Part shown: piece by piece, positions 47,166 to 61,079 of the stretch | Layout: every line of letters begins with the position of its first letter | How positions within the stretch are numbered: the first letter of the stretch is position 1 | Origin: Vicia villosa | Taxonomy: Eukaryota > Streptophyta > Magnoliopsida > Fabales > Fabaceae | NCBI RefSeq assembly: GCF_029867415.1 | Contig: NC_081181.1 | Coordinates: forward strand, 125,245,042-125,309,041 | Direction of reading: 5' to 3' | DNA: 64,000 nucleotides | Program-made: the position numbers and the translations under genes | The notes under the pieces: model-generated | Seen by the model: only the letters and a program-made list of their open reading frames with translations | Database searches by the model: none | What the model was told of the DNA's origin: nothing

Positions 47166-48024
47166 GGTGAAAGAAAGAATAATTTGGCACTATAATAAAG
47201 AGGAACAAGATACTGTAATAATTAAAAATTCCTTTATGTAATTCTGTTTTTTTATTTGTTAATGTTGTGAATGAATCTTGATAAATTGTTCAAAGTATTA
47301 AATTATAGTTATTATTTGATTTGGGATATGTTAGAGTTTGGTTCTGGAAAAAAGTTTTCATATGATTTTTGCAGCTTCAGTTTCATGATGTCGTGGTTTT
47401 ACTGATAACTTTTGAAATTAATGATGAATATATTTCTACTGCAACACCAACGATACAAGAGAAAGATGGAAAAAAAACTTTATCTCCCTGGTGTAAATTC
47501 TTTTAGTATGGATACATCCCCCAATTATCTTTGTGTATTAAGTGAGAGATTAGAAACAACATGTGTGGATTAAAATTAAGAAAGACACAGTGTATATGTT
47601 GAAAAGTAAAAAAAAATTCTATAGCAAGGCTCTTCCAAGTAGGAGTATTTTTTAATTTTTTCCGCTGGTGACCAAGAAAGTAGAGGGTCAGAAAAGAAAT
47701 TTTCTAAAAAAATTGGACTCATTTTAATATTGGGCTTAAAATTCAATTGACCCAATTTAAAAAAAAAGAGTTTACTATCCAAACCCGATTTAAACCAAAT
47801 CCGAAAAATCCAAAAATAAACCGGTCGAAATTAGGGTCATGGCAGCGTGACTGTGTGAGACTGCACTAACATTCTAGAATCGAGAGCGGGCCGGTCGACA
47901 ATAAACCGCGACGCGTTTTGGACTTTTCACATAAACAAACGACGTCGCTTCCACCGATACAAAATCAGTCCCTTCACCAAGACACAAAACCCTATCTCTC
48001 CATCTCTCCACAACAACACCAACA
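47166..48024. other. Upstream region of the At4g08330-like gene
   Basis: AT-rich to about 47800, then more GC-rich promoter-like sequence. AAAACCCTA at 47986-47994 is telo-box-like. CT-rich leader sequence lies just before the ATG. I saw no clear TATA box. Confidence 0.4.
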
Positions 48025-48402
48025 ATGAATTCAACCTACACCTGTTCCGAATGCAGCACCGATCTCAATCTCAACTCCACCTACGCTTACCCACCCGACT
48101 TCTACTTCGAATCCGGAAACAAAGACTCCATTTCCTTCTCTGCAGTCGACGCCACCAAGTTCAAATTCAAAAAAGAGGACAAGATTCGTCCTTTCTTCGA
48201 AACACTCAACTATTGGGGAATTCAAAGAAAGAGAACTAAAATTAAGTGTAATAGTTGTAATCATCTTGTTGGTTATGTTTACGATGATGGTCCTCCTGTT
48301 ACTGATTCTCCTGGTCAGTTTCATATGGGTCCTAGTCAAGTTATTTCTAGAGCTCCTAGATATAGGTTTAAAACCAAAGCAATTCGAATCACTTCGAGTT
48401 GA
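48025..48402 (+). CDS. At4g08330-like zinc-ribbon-type small protein, 125 aa
   Basis: Single-exon gene from ATG to TGA. It resembles the plant family annotated as 'uncharacterized protein At4g08330, chloroplastic'. Four cysteines form two CxxC pairs, CSEC at residues 7-10 and CNSC at about 75-78, spaced as in a zinc ribbon. Between them are a Tyr/Ser-rich stretch and KFKFKKEDKIRPFFETLNYW. After the second pair comes LVGYVYDDGPP, and then a basic C-terminal end. I see no clear chloroplast transit peptide despite the family's name. Function is unknown; zinc binding is inferred from the cysteines. The frame is intact, and upstream sequence is GC-richer than its surroundings with a telo-box-like motif, which suggests an expressed housekeeping-type gene. 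Related to yippee-like proteins only in general layout. Confidence 0.8.
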   Translation: MNSTYTCSECSTDLNLNSTYAYPPDFYFESGNKDSISFSAVDATKFKFKKEDKIRPFFETLNYWGIQRKRTKIKCNSCNHLVGYVYDDGPPVTDSPGQFHMGPSQVISRAPRYRFKTKAIRITSS

Positions 48403-49399
48403 AATTGGAAGTGAAACTCAATTTACATGTTTTATGATTGTGTGAATATATAGAGTATGTATATAGTTGGGGTAATATTTGACATATTTTGTTGAAATGA
48501 AGTGGTTTGTTTTGTTTACTATTTAATTGCATGATGATTTAGGGTTTATGAATCTTTCTTTGTGAATTAACTGATTTTACAAGAATGATTAGAGTCTCAT
48601 ATTACATGAAAAATATTGCGACATGTATTTATAAGTGGAGACAATTCTTATATTTACAAGCCGGTTTTTGAAGAATGAGTTAGACTCAATAGAAACAAAT
48701 TTAAGATGATATTAGAGTTTATTTGAGATTTGTTGAGCCAACTGAGGTCTCCGTTATAAGGCCACTCGAAGCCTACTCCAAATGTCTGGTCTTAGGCTCT
48801 AGGGTGTGTCTGTCTATCATCGCCTTACAAGTCTGTAAGGATTGATGAAACTTTTAGACCCAAACCTAATTGAAGTGAAATAGTTAATCATGTAACATGT
48901 TATTTGAGGCTTACATTGTGATTCCAGAATTATTAATGTAGGCTAGAAGGAATTTCTGTTTGAACACAATTTATGTTTATTGTGGAACTTTGGTTAGTGC
49001 CGATGGCTTGTGGTAAATGGAAACCATTTATGCAGATTATGTTTGGATTTAATTATCGATATGGTCTTTAGAAAGAATAATTATAAGGTCATTGGTTTGT
49101 ATTTTCAAGTTGAGCTGTTTTATTTGGTAACCTGCTGAAACTACATAAACATTTGCAGTTCCAAGGTACTCTTTCTGTTCCTCAGTTTGGATTTAGATTT
49201 CCTATATATAGTTAGTAGTATGCAGCTGCCACGGTCAATAAATTAGTACTGATTGATTAAGATTGGACTGTTCATGGGTGGTGACTTTTTGAAATATGAT
49301 TTAAAATGCAATTTTGAGTATGAGGCGTCTGAGCTTAATCCAGCAATGTTGATTTGGTGACTGCAGCAACTGTAGCGAATCCAGATTTTCAAGTCCTGC
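48403..49399. other. 3' flank of the At4g08330-like gene, nothing further recognised
   Basis: Likely 3' untranslated region in the first few hundred bases. No other gene or clear repeat is seen. Confidence 0.4.
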
Positions 49400-49622
49400 T
49401 GTTAGGATATTGAGTGAAGGATAGTTAGCTAGTTAATTGATTAACCAGAGAGTATCATGTATAATTAGGGGAATACAAGTATAGAGAAGATATTTCAAAA
49501 ATATTTGAAACTTTTAGTAAATAGAATAGCGAATCGACTCTATTGTAGAACAGGAAACCCTTGGAGGAGGGTTTTCTCTCCTCAAGATTGAGGCACGGCG
49601 AATGAGTATCTGGTATCACAGG
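49400..49622 (+). mobile_element. Possible copia LTR remnant with PBS-like end
   Basis: The stretch starts TGTTAGGATATTGAG and is followed at 49611 by TGGTATCACAG, close to the initiator-Met primer site TGGTATCAGAG. Mid-part has LTR-like phrases (ATCGACTCTATTGTAGAACAG). No second copy is present. Confidence 0.35.
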
Positions 49623-51571
49623 GATAAAGTTTATTTATGAAAAAAAATCATAATGGTTTTATTTTATTTTATTTTATTTGGAGAACATTAACTACAATCC
49701 AACATTTCTGATCCCTGTTCTCTTATAGCACATTTCTTGTCAGTTCCGTTCATGTATAATAAGCTCTGTCAAAATTGTGGGCCTTGACAACTTTGCAATG
49801 TGATAATATTTACCTTTGCAATGTGATAATATTTACCCGAGGAAAGATAGATTGCAAATGGATGATATGGTGAAGGTGTGGTTGGACATGGCTTGGATGA
49901 TTCAATTTTATAATTAGTTGAAATTGGTTGTTGTTGTTGATAATTCAATTCTTACATCACATGTCTTGTTAATAGAACTATCTGCTATTGCGGTGTTTCA
50001 AGATGAAGGTGTAATACTTCTTTGGTGTTGAGTTTTATGTGCATCATGTTTTCTGGTATAATTAATATGGCAGATTGTAGTAGAATTTGGAAATTGAAAA
50101 ACAAGCTTATGCAATATAGTATTTTCCTTCTGAAGCATAATTCTTTTTCCATGCAATCCAGTGTTATCACTATCATTTATTTCTTTTCTCCTTTACTCTT
50201 AATATTCCCACTCTTTCTTAGTATTCCGACCCTTTCTTTTGTTAAGATTCTATCTTTGTTTACTTTTTCATCTTTGAACTGTTGCTTTTATTGTATGCTT
50301 TCTTGTATTTCAAGCTGTAGAATATAGAGTAAAACTTGCTCTAATTACAATTACAGCTACATCAGTATCTATAATTCTCAATTAAATTATGAATCTTACC
50401 ATTACAACAGTATTACACCTTAAAACTTTGGAGGCAGAATATACATTTTTTTTTACCGAAAGTTGTCAATAAAATATGTCACTTAATGTATGATAGATGT
50501 TCTAATCTTCTTTAATATAAGTCATAACTGCAACTTAGTTAGTTTGTGTTTAAAATATTTGGCAAAACTGTTGTTGGCCTTTTGCTTTGGATAAGGGCTA
50601 ATGAGAGGTTTTCTCGCCGTTGTTTCAAATCAAAACTTCTTTACTAACATTGACATCATCCACTAATTAAATTAATTAAAGGTTATCAATATGCATCATC
50701 TACTAATTAAAATAACTAGAGGTAACCAATATGCATCACTATTCCATGAATTATATTTTATATTTGCAAGTTGCTTGTGTCCTATGAAGATCGCAACCAT
50801 CCATTGAAGATTCCTGACAGTGATGGGAACCTTCTAATTAATGGAAGAAAATGAAAACACACAAGAAGATTATCTTTAATTTTAGGTCCCACACTTTATA
50901 TAATTGGAGTCCCTGTTAATCTTACTTAGAAAAATCTTAAAGCTTTGTTGCTTTCTTTGTTTGAATTCCATCATACACTACTTTTTTTTTTTTTTTAACT
51001 TCTCTATCACACAACTTGTTTAACACACAAGATAAATACTCTTCTTTCAATCAGAACTCTTTTTTACAGAGTTACAGATCAAAATTTTAATCTTTTGTAT
51101 ACGATATTTGAATATGTTATTATTCTACACGTGCAATTGTAGAGATTAATTAGTATGAAACTTTAAAGCGCGCTTAAGATTTGTTTATATTATTAAATCA
51201 TGAATATTCTTGAGTTAGAGACACACTAACTTGAGCCAAAAGTAACAATATCTACTACTCCATTTAATACTATTTTTACCCTTAAGATAAATGCAACAAC
51301 CAGTCCAATTTTTTGTTGCTTTATATATTATCCTCACGCAATTGAAAGGGGCTATAGCCTATAAATATTGCATATTCTCTCTGACTAAGTAATTCTATAT
51401 ACAACAATAAGTCTATCTATTGGTGTATTGTGAAAGAAAGGTAGGTTGGATAGTTGGTTAAGCATGTGGTAATTCATTCCTTCTCTAATCTTCAATCTTT
51501 TTCAGATATAAACAACAGCTTAGAAGTTCAGTGAGTAGTGACAAAGTGAATAAAACTAAAAGTTAGTCGAA
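49623..51571. other. Intergenic and upstream region of the three-exon gene
   Basis: AT-rich; small frames at 49985-50327 lack family features. A short duplicated phrase (AATATGCATCA) lies near 50690 and 50730. Nothing else is supported. Confidence 0.35.
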
Positions 51572-52930
51572 ATGAAGCAAAGAAAAGAAGAAAGAATTGT
51601 TGCTTTTGGATCCAAGAAAGAGGTTGTTAGAAGATCACCACCACCACCACCTCCACTTCCAAAATTTCGAGTCATCTCAAAACCAAGAGGTGAAGAGAGC
51701 ATAACAAAGCGAGAAATTGCAAAGTTTTGGAGGCAAAAGCGAATCGTGGAGGAGGATCATCTCCTTGCTGCTATCAAAGCCGCGGCAAGACTCCGTGCTC
51801 GCAACCTCACGGTTAGTTTATACAGTTTGGATCATCTGCAGCAAATTCATACATAGAATTTTAAGCCTTAATAAATCAAATATATAGTATTTATATAAAA
51901 ATATGTTATAAAGATTTTGAGTCTGGAGAGGAGCGTTTTATAGCTCCACACTCAAAATCTTTGTAATTCCATGTAAAGAAAATTGTTCATTCAATTTATA
52001 ATCACGTATGCCAAGTTGATGAATTTTATGTATAATAACATGGTTAATTTCTGAAGTTATAGAAGCTATATTTATTAAGATTTATGAATATGGATCCTAT
52101 TTTGTTAACAGGAGCAACAGTATTTGAGCTTTGAATTGAGCCTAAAGTGTGACCATGATGAAGATGAGGTCAATAAAGTTGATGAGGACAAAGAAGTGCG
52201 CGTGGGAATAAAGGATTGGTTAGTAAATTTTCCATTTTACTATAGAAAAATTATTAATTGTGGTATCTTGGAAGAGAAATGATAAACATACACTATATAT
52301 TACAACTACACCGTATTCTTATACGGTTAGATTCCTTTTACTATATTTAATAATAATTGTTCATTTTTTTTAATAACAAAAGACACATGCTTTATTGTAT
52401 TTTATGTGGTGTATATATATGGTGTAAAAAATTCAGTGTAAGCATAGCAATCCTCATCTTGGAAATACTTTACGTGAAGTTGTTAAATTGTTTTGATATA
52501 GCTTTTTGGTGAGGTGATATTTTAACAAATTTTTTAATAGACATAGTAATGAAGACTTCATGAAAATATATCAAGATGGGACTAAACATGACAATGTATC
52601 TAGACAACAAAAGCTTTAATCATTCATTTTATTTCATAAATAGACCCCACAAAGTTTTAATGATGTCATCTTATTTTCTAACTTCATAATCGTAAATAGA
52701 AAATTATTTTAATGGAGATTGTACACAGCATTTTTTTTTTTAAATTTAGGAGAAGTAATAATAGTGTTTGTTTTGAGATATGCAGGTGGACCAAAAGCAA
52801 GTATGCATATTTGAATCAACCAGCCTTAGCTTCCATGGATCCTCCTAAGAAAAGGACATCTACTTATGTTCCTAATTGTCTTTCTTACAAGCCCAAGGCT
52901 TTGTACCCTACAGCTATTGGTGTCTTTTAA
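51572..52930 (+). CDS. Conserved-looking plant protein of unknown function, three exons, 163 aa
   Basis: Exons are 51572-51811, 52112-52218 and 52786-52930. Introns begin GTTAGT (both) and end CAG; phases are 0 and 2. The 492-bp coding sequence is in frame to TAA. The protein has a basic N-terminus, a run of six prolines within SPPPPPPLPKF (about residues 22-32), a basic amphipathic segment ITKREIAKFWRQKRIVEEDH (about 44-63) followed by LLAAIKAAARLRARNL, an acidic stretch in exon 2 (DHDEDEVNKVDEDKE), and a C-terminus with WWTKSKYAYLNQPA. It looks like an established small plant family, but I cannot name it, and no enzymatic motif is visible. Upstream is about 2 kb without a gene; about 280 bp downstream is a MITE. 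The two identical donor hexamers and a continuous frame support the model. Confidence 0.7.
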
Positions 52931-53211
52931 AGCCATGGGAGACTTTCCATTATTGTTTGTCAATCGTTGGAACTAGGGTAGTTTCCCTTGGTCATGTTTC
53001 ATTTCTTATTCAAAATCATGTGTTTGTTATTTGTTTGGGACAAGTGTTGTTAGATTTGTATTTGATTGGGCTTGGGCCTTTAGGCCTATTGAGTGCAACA
53101 AAAACCATTTCTAAGCAGAAGGAATTTGGACTATAGGGTTATGAGTTCAATCACTCACTCACTCTTTATTTAGGGACTTTTTATTGTACTCTAGTGGTAC
53201 TCCTATAGGAG

Positions 53212-53391
53212 TCAAGCTCCTCTCCATTTCTCATCATCTCCATTTTTACCATTACCATAGTTTGTGAAATATAAATACAATAGCGTGACATTAATTGGTT
53301 TAATAATTTATTATACACTATAAATATTTGAAAACTATAGTAATGGAGAGAGGAAATGGAGAAAGAAAATGGAGAGAATTCTATCTCCTCC
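53212..53391. mobile_element. Foldback MITE-like element, ~180 bp
   Basis: The left arm (AAGCTCCTCTCCATTTCTC and on to CCATAGTTT) and the right arm (AAAACTATAGTAATGGAGAG and on to GAGAGAATTC) are imperfect inverses of about 50 bp around an AT-rich centre. The ends are not exactly defined. Confidence 0.55.
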
Positions 53392-53817
53392 TACACTACG
53401 ATGAAAAACTAACAATGCTTCTAAAATTTTGAAATGTACACACACCAGTCAAGTTTTAGAAACAGACCAAAACAAATTTAAACAAATTCAAAAATTTAGT
53501 TCTATAGTCGTTATGGAAGCATATCTCCGAAATATTGTATGTTTTCTTAAATTAGAAATAAATTAAAAAATGGGAAGAACAACACAAATTAACATCAATC
53601 ATTGTTATAACATACATAAAATACGTAATATTATATAGATAATCGTTAGAATATATTCGGTTGATCTTGCAACCTTCGCATCCACTCCTATTTTCACATA
53701 ACAGTTAAATCTCTATCCATCTTCAGCTCAAATTTGCTAAACTATATCTTCTCTTCGTTGCCAATCGAGGGTGAACGATAATAGAGCTTTATAACTCTTC
53801 GATTGTATGGGTATCAG

Positions 53818-54360
53818 TGTTGTGATACAAGTGTGAGTTGGAATTCCCACATTACTTTAAAAAGTGGAGGTTGAGCATTTTATAAGTGAGATGATACATA
53901 CACCTATCACCTTAAGATTTTGGGTGAATATGTGGTGTCTCTCTCACTTGTGTGTTGCTCTTGACCCAATGTAGTTGCTTTTCATAATGATCCAACAATG
54001 GTATAAGAGTTGATGGTTAGAGTAAGAGACCAGATCATTGTGTCAAAAGTCTTCCTGAGATGGTTATGGTTAGGTGACATGTCCTGTTGAAGTGTTTTAA
54101 CAATGGTACAAGTGTACGTGGATGAAAGAGCTTGCGCTTGAGGGGGGCATAGTGGGTGAACTCACACTTGATGGAGAGATTATTGTGATAAAAGTGTGAG
54201 TTGGAAGTCTCACATTTCTTAGAAAAGTGGAGGTTGATCACTTTATAAGTAAGAGAATCCATACACATACCACGTTAAGGTTTTTGGTGAATATGCGGTG
54301 TCTTTCTCACTTGTGTGTTACTCTTGACCCAATGTGGATGCTCCCCATGATGATCCAACA
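53818..54360 (+). mobile_element. TRIM (miniature LTR retrotransposon), 543 bp
   Basis: Two 180-bp direct repeats (53818-53997 and 54181-54360), starting TGTTGTGATA or TATTGTGATA and ending GATCCAACA, differ at about 27 positions. After the first comes TGGTATAAGAG (53999), a decayed initiator-Met primer site. Before the second lies a G-run (about 54141-54150). ATCAG and ATCAT flank the element, a target duplication with one change. The interior is 183 bp and non-coding, as expected for a TRIM. Confidence 0.85.
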
Positions 54361-54959
54361 ATCATAACATTTTACTCTAGTGTGAATTTCAGATCGACAA
54401 GAAGGATGATCTATGTGAATCTAAATTCAAGAGGGGGTGTCTTGCCGTTGAGTTAAGTAGACAAATGGGAAATACAAATATTGAAGCATTATGTGGTGAT
54501 TTTGTTAATAATATGAGGGATACCCATATTTATACAAGTTTTATAACAATGAGAATTATAGAAACTCAATCTTGTCTCGGAGGAAATTTTGGATATGTAT
54601 TTCTAGATTAACCCTGATTCGTTTAGTAAATCACGTAAAAAGGGTTTCTACGGAAATACATTTATGAATTATCCCTTGTTAATATTTTTTTTCAATAAAA
54701 TGGGGTTAGTCTAGATGTACAGTTTTAGATTAACCTTTCACAACAACTTTACATAACCTATTATGGAGACTATGTTTTAATTTGAAACAGAGAAATTTAG
54801 AAAAATAGAACAATCAATATTTATACAATTAATATTGAATATACATTAAAATGTATCAAAATGTATCTAATTTACATTGTTGATAATGTCAATCAAACAT
54901 TACATACAAAAAACATGGTTAAATATATTGTTAGATAAAAACTAAAATGCATCAAAACA

Positions 54960-57700
54960 TGTTTCACCACCTAAATCTATATCCATTGGTGGTTTTGCCC
55001 TTGACTTTTGTTTATTTGATTCTCTTTCAATCTCTCTCAACTTGGTGAATTCTTCCATCCTATCCAAAAAGTTATCCGTTCAAATTTCAGCTTCTTTTGT
55101 GAAATGAGTTGTCTACTCTGGTGATGTATGTGGTATATGACATCTCTGATTCAAATAAACTTGAACAAACTATAGTGATTTTGAAAGTCACCCAATACAC
55201 ATAATGCGTCTGGTTGATTTTTGAGGTGGGCAACTTCGAAGTAAACAAAAAGCTTCTGAGAAGTCATATCTTGTCAGATCAATACAAACCCTATTATATT
55301 CACTTGCTATAAGATGGCTCATTTTAGGGAAGCACGTCCATTTTTCCTCTGGTGCAAAATTGCTAACACAAGGAATAAGAGATGCGTGAATTACATCGAA
55401 GTATTATTTTTTTTACCATATAGCTTGCGTATGATTCCTTATGCGCCTTTAACTCTTTGAGAAATTGCTGGCGAACAAATAAATGATTCCCATCTTTTTT
55501 ACCGAACAAAGCTGAAATAATGTGATAACCGCAGTTAGCGTCACCCTTAACATCTATAATTCGTTCAATGTATTTGTGCATAAAAATCAACATCTCTTTG
55601 ATATGTATGATTTTGGTAAAGGTGGTGAAGAATATAGTTTGCTAATGCGAGTACCTTTAAAAACACTTTTTTTGAAGTTGGAGAATCTGAAAAAAGTCTG
55701 TTAACGTGTTCGAAATAGGACGGATACTGCATCGTTGAACTGTCACTTTGTGTTGGTTTGGCCATCTTATGAGGCACCTTTTGTTTTTATTAGTTCCGGG
55801 GATGGTTTCAGATCTGTTGTTTCTGGACAAGAAATCTTTATCAGTTGCTCTTTGATGTGCAATTCATATTTTCACCAGCTTCAAAAATCTCTCTTCTCAT
55901 TTGGTCATGATAAATATATTCAATTTACAATTCTTCATCACACCAGAATCATTAAACCAAAGTATTTTCTAGTGTATGTAAACCTCATCCATTCTTATGG
56001 GTCTATCAAGTTTCATCTTCTTTGAAAGTAAACAAGCACACAGAAGACCTTATGTCTTCCTAAGTGTACAACCATACTTTGAGCTATTCGAACCTACTAT
56101 CTATGCTCTCTTGGCTTAGTGACAAAAAAAATAAATCCCGCTGGAGATATATTACTCACCAACTATGAATAAAGATTGTTATCTCTAAATCTATGCTCTA
56201 ATACTGTAATCTTGTAACTAAATGATGTTTGTATCTCGTTATGTTGATTTTGGATCATTTGGTTCACGAAATCTAGCATAAATAACCTTTACTATTTCTC
56301 ATCCAATTTGTGAGTGTAGCATGAGCATATTCAACTATGTTAGTTGTTGTATTTCCAAAGTGTCTAACACGATCGATCAAGCATAAACAATCATTTTCTT
56401 CTTCACCTGCTCTAGAATTGTACTTTCAACATATTTCAAGAAAGCTAAATATTTCTAACACACCCTCTTGAAATGTATTAGAGATTCAGCATATAACTCT
56501 TCCGTAGAAGAATTTATTATAATATTCCAGGCATCCATTATGTTTACCAATATCACACCCGATTTGAATATTTTCCTTCTTCACCTTTGATGTGTTTGGT
56601 CCCTATCGCAAGTTTAAGTCTACTTCTCACATTTCTTTGTTATGTGATACCTACAAAGTAATGTATATGATGTAGTAAATACATTTGTAACCTAATTCAT
56701 CAGTGCGGTATCGCGGCCGGTGACAATGACCTTTGACATGTTTTCTTGATCCTTCAACATAATTGACACACTTCTAAATTCCAAGTAACACTGTCCTATT
56801 TTCCATTTACCAAAAATTCAAACCCTATTGAAAAAGTCATCTTCATAGAAATAACATCAACAATTTTTAGAAGTGAAAGATTGTACTTGTTGGTCTTATA
56901 TGTTGAATCAATAAAGAGCACAATAAAAAATATGTTGAACAACTTCATTGAATTAGGATGAGTCCAAAATATATTCCGAACAGGTTTTCTATCCTCACAT
57001 ACTCTGTACCTAGATACATAATGATTATTATCCAAAATTTCAACAGTTGCGTTTCAGATCTTGGACCTCTTATCGCCTTGTTGTTTTGGGCACGAACACT
57101 GTATACTTGCTTGATATTTGAGAAATTTTGAGGTCTTTTCTCTTTCAAAGTTGCAATTATGTTTTTGGGCTGCACCATGTTCAATGTCATGTCACAAACA
57201 AGATCCTTCTTTTCAAGATTATGGCGACATGCTATGGGATGACCGACTAACTTGTAACACAAGTGATGGTTATGCATACCACAAACCATATTAAATGTCC
57301 ATGTATTATTCGCCATAAGGTACTCGCGCAACTTAAAAATGACACTCACATTTCCTAGTTTCGGTATCACCCCATTTTAACTTTTGGATAGGTTTTGTGT
57401 ACTTGCCACGTCTTTTGCATCTCAGTGTAACAAATGCATGTCTTCTATCATAACCATTATCTAACCTCTCGATTATAACATCGATCCCCAATTCGACAAC
57501 CTCAGTGCGGATCCTTTGGAGCATATGTTCATGAACATCAAACAGATGTTCATTTGTAATTTGTTTATCAATATATACCTCAACATCAACCGATTTAACA
57601 TCCATAAACATAATAGCTTTTGGGACAACATCAAAGTGCATTATATCTAAGGTCAATCGTAACAGAAAATAAAAATAAAAATTCACCATATTCAACATTA
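54960..57700 (-). pseudogene. MULE transposase with C-terminal OTU domain, decayed
   Basis: Read from 57700 downwards. First comes an N-terminal part with DRRHAFVTLRCKRRGKY and ETRKCECHF; then VCGMHNHHLCYKLVGHP (zinc-finger/FAR1-like region, ~57300); then the MULE core with FWTHPNSMKLFN, DSTYKTNKYNLSLL (~56900) and KVIVTGRDTALMN (~56710); then a region near 56300-56500 matching MULE sequence after the DDE core; and finally an OTU-type cysteine protease segment near 55560 (DVKGDANCGYHIISALFG, which retains the D-x-N-C-G-Y nucleophile motif). The frame is broken several times and stops are present, so it is not functional. MULEs carrying a protease domain are known in plants. Confidence 0.85.
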
Positions 57701-58270
57701 CAATAATCCAAAAATATAATTTCGTATTACATTCAACACGTTTGGACGTAACGTTTGTTTATTCAAAGTAAAAACTAGATTCTAACAAGTAATGCGAAAA
57801 TAAATACATTTATATTACTTTGAATTTCAACTTCTTTTGCTCCTTTGAATGTGAAAAATGTTTTGAAGTAGAAATTTGATAGTATGGAAGAAGGTGTTTA
57901 TAGGGGTTGAAGAAGAATGATAGTATGATCATGAGTGAAACATTTATGCAGGTGGTGTTTTATTAAGCTCCCACTTGACAAATATGAAACCACACTTTTA
58001 AATTATTCACTAAATTGTAAAATACATGTAAATTAGTCTTTTATTCAATTTTTTGCTTGACAAATTTGAAACTGTACTTCTGACTTTTTCATTGAATTGT
58101 GAAATAAACACAATCAATGTGTGAGTTAGCCCGAAAATACACTTTCGATTTAATTTTTGAGAAAATATAAAATTTCTCATTTACAACCGGTTTTGTAACA
58201 TTAGATGCATCTAAAAAAAACTAAAAATGTACTTCCAATTTTTTTTCTTTTGAAAAAACAATTTTAAAAT

Positions 58271-59180
58271 TTATTATAGCGACTTTTCACCAAAGGTGAG
58301 AAGAAATTTGGTTGAGATTAGAGAACTCATCATCTTATGTATATGTCCATTAATTTTTAGACAAAGGTTTATCTTATTATACAGTGTTGTTAAATATCCA
58401 TATCCATATCTTATTATACAATTTTTTTTTGTCGAGTAAAGATTTGCAAGCAATCTCTACATTCATGGATTTTCATGTCAAATATTTTTTTAATACGAGA
58501 AAGACAATAATAGGAAGAAAGAATAGGTGATTTGTTTAATAATATTTTCGACGCAAATGCACAATATGGCGGAGCAGTTGTTCTCACAGTCAACTTTAGC
58601 ATCCTCTTGCCAGCTAATTTTGTGTTAAATTTTCAAAGAAAAACTACAATTTGAACTCTAGATATTTTATGCATAGTTTAGTCAATGATTAAAAATGTAA
58701 CATAAAATAAAGTAAATTAGCTCAAGTGTTAATGAATTTTTGTGGCGTTTGCATTATTGATGGGAACTACTTTAGAGAACTAAATCTATTTTGTTAAAAA
58801 AAATAAAAGAAATAGAAAAATTATTTAAGAAAATTAAATAAATTAATTACAATATTCAATTTTAAAGATTACACTAAATCTAGTATAGATATATCCTAGT
58901 CATTCATGTAACATAATTTAAAACTTTTAAAAATATTACGATTTAAAATAACCATTAATATATTAAAATATTTCTAATATTATTTTATAAATTTAAAATA
59001 ATCATTATTATATTAAAATATTTCTAATATTATTTTATAAATTGAATCATTATAAAATCTAGGATTCACATATAATAATAAGAATTGGGCCTTGACCCAA
59101 CTCTCTCCCCCACCATTCAGTTATGAATTTATTTATAGATTTTTCATAAATTTATTTTCTTAATAACTATAAATAAGTAC
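58271..59180. other. AT-rich intergenic with a 62-bp duplication
   Basis: A unit with TATTAAAATATTTCTAATAT occurs twice in tandem near 58940-59045. No gene is seen. Confidence 0.5.
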
Positions 59181-59205
59181 TCTCTCTCTCTCTCTCTCTC
59201 TCTCT

Positions 59206-59778
59206 TAGACATGGCAATAAAACCCAGACCCACTGGTACCCACCCGAACCCGCCCCGAAGTTGACGGGGAAAACCCGCTTTGACTGGGTTTGGGTTCGGG
59301 TTTGGGTTTTTCCCGATTAGAAAATATGGGGATGGGTCGGGTAATGGGGACACTAGTACCCACCCCGAACCCGTTCACGAACCCGCCCCGTTTATTTCAA
59401 TATATACATTATTATTTGTATTTCAGAATTTATATTATTAAATATGTGGCTAATGTTTTAACAATTTGATTTGTATTTATTATTTTAAATATTTAAAATA
59501 TATGTATGAAATTTTTTGAGATTGTTTTATTTTGTTATTTATAATGTAATTTGATTTTTGAAAATGTAAATATTTGTATTGAAAAATTTGATTTTACGAA
59601 ATACATGGTGGCGGGGCGGGGATACCCGAACCCAACCCGAACCCGTTAAGGACGGGTTTGGGTTTTAATTCTCCATCCCCGTTTGAGTTTGGGGCGGGTA
59701 ACGGGGATTGATTGGGGATTCGGGTTTGGGTTTGGGGGAGGTAAAAACCGTCTCCGACCCGCCCCGTTGCCATGCCTA
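59206..59778. mobile_element. hAT-type MITE, 573 bp, near-perfect 8-bp target duplication
   Basis: Ends are TAGACATGGCAAT and its inverse TTGCCATGCCTA. CTCTCTCT (59198-59205) and CTCTCCCT (59779-59786) flank it, seven of eight identical, though the left copy is also part of a CT microsatellite. Subterminal regions are made of GGGTTTGGGTTCGGG-like repeats in inverse orientation. It is non-coding. Confidence 0.8.
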
Positions 59779-59849
59779 CTCTCCCTCCTTAACATGGCAT
59801 CTAGATGCCTTTTATGAATCCACCTACGTGTATTAAGTGTTCATCACCA

Positions 59850-60960
<1,111 letters not shown>

Positions 60961-61079
60961 CCAGCCTGTAAACTCATCTTACAACAATCAGTAACTCGGC
61001 TGCTACCCTAAGGGGAAAGAGTACGACCCGTTTTACAATCCCACTGGATCAAACATACGACCCAGGCCCAAAACTAATT

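Larger units (their letters stand above)
53400..58270 (-). mobile_element. Decayed Mutator-like element (MULE) with transposase-OTU relic
   Basis: Subterminal palindrome-like motifs (for example near 53510-53530, 58125-58145 and 58200-58240) border a decayed minus-strand transposase gene. The left terminal portion (53640-53770) matches that of the MULE at 43.4 kb. A TRIM is inserted at 53818-54360. 54370-54600 (+) holds a coding-like piece (VELSRQMGNTNIEALCGDF) that I cannot assign. The outer limits are approximate. Confidence 0.6.
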
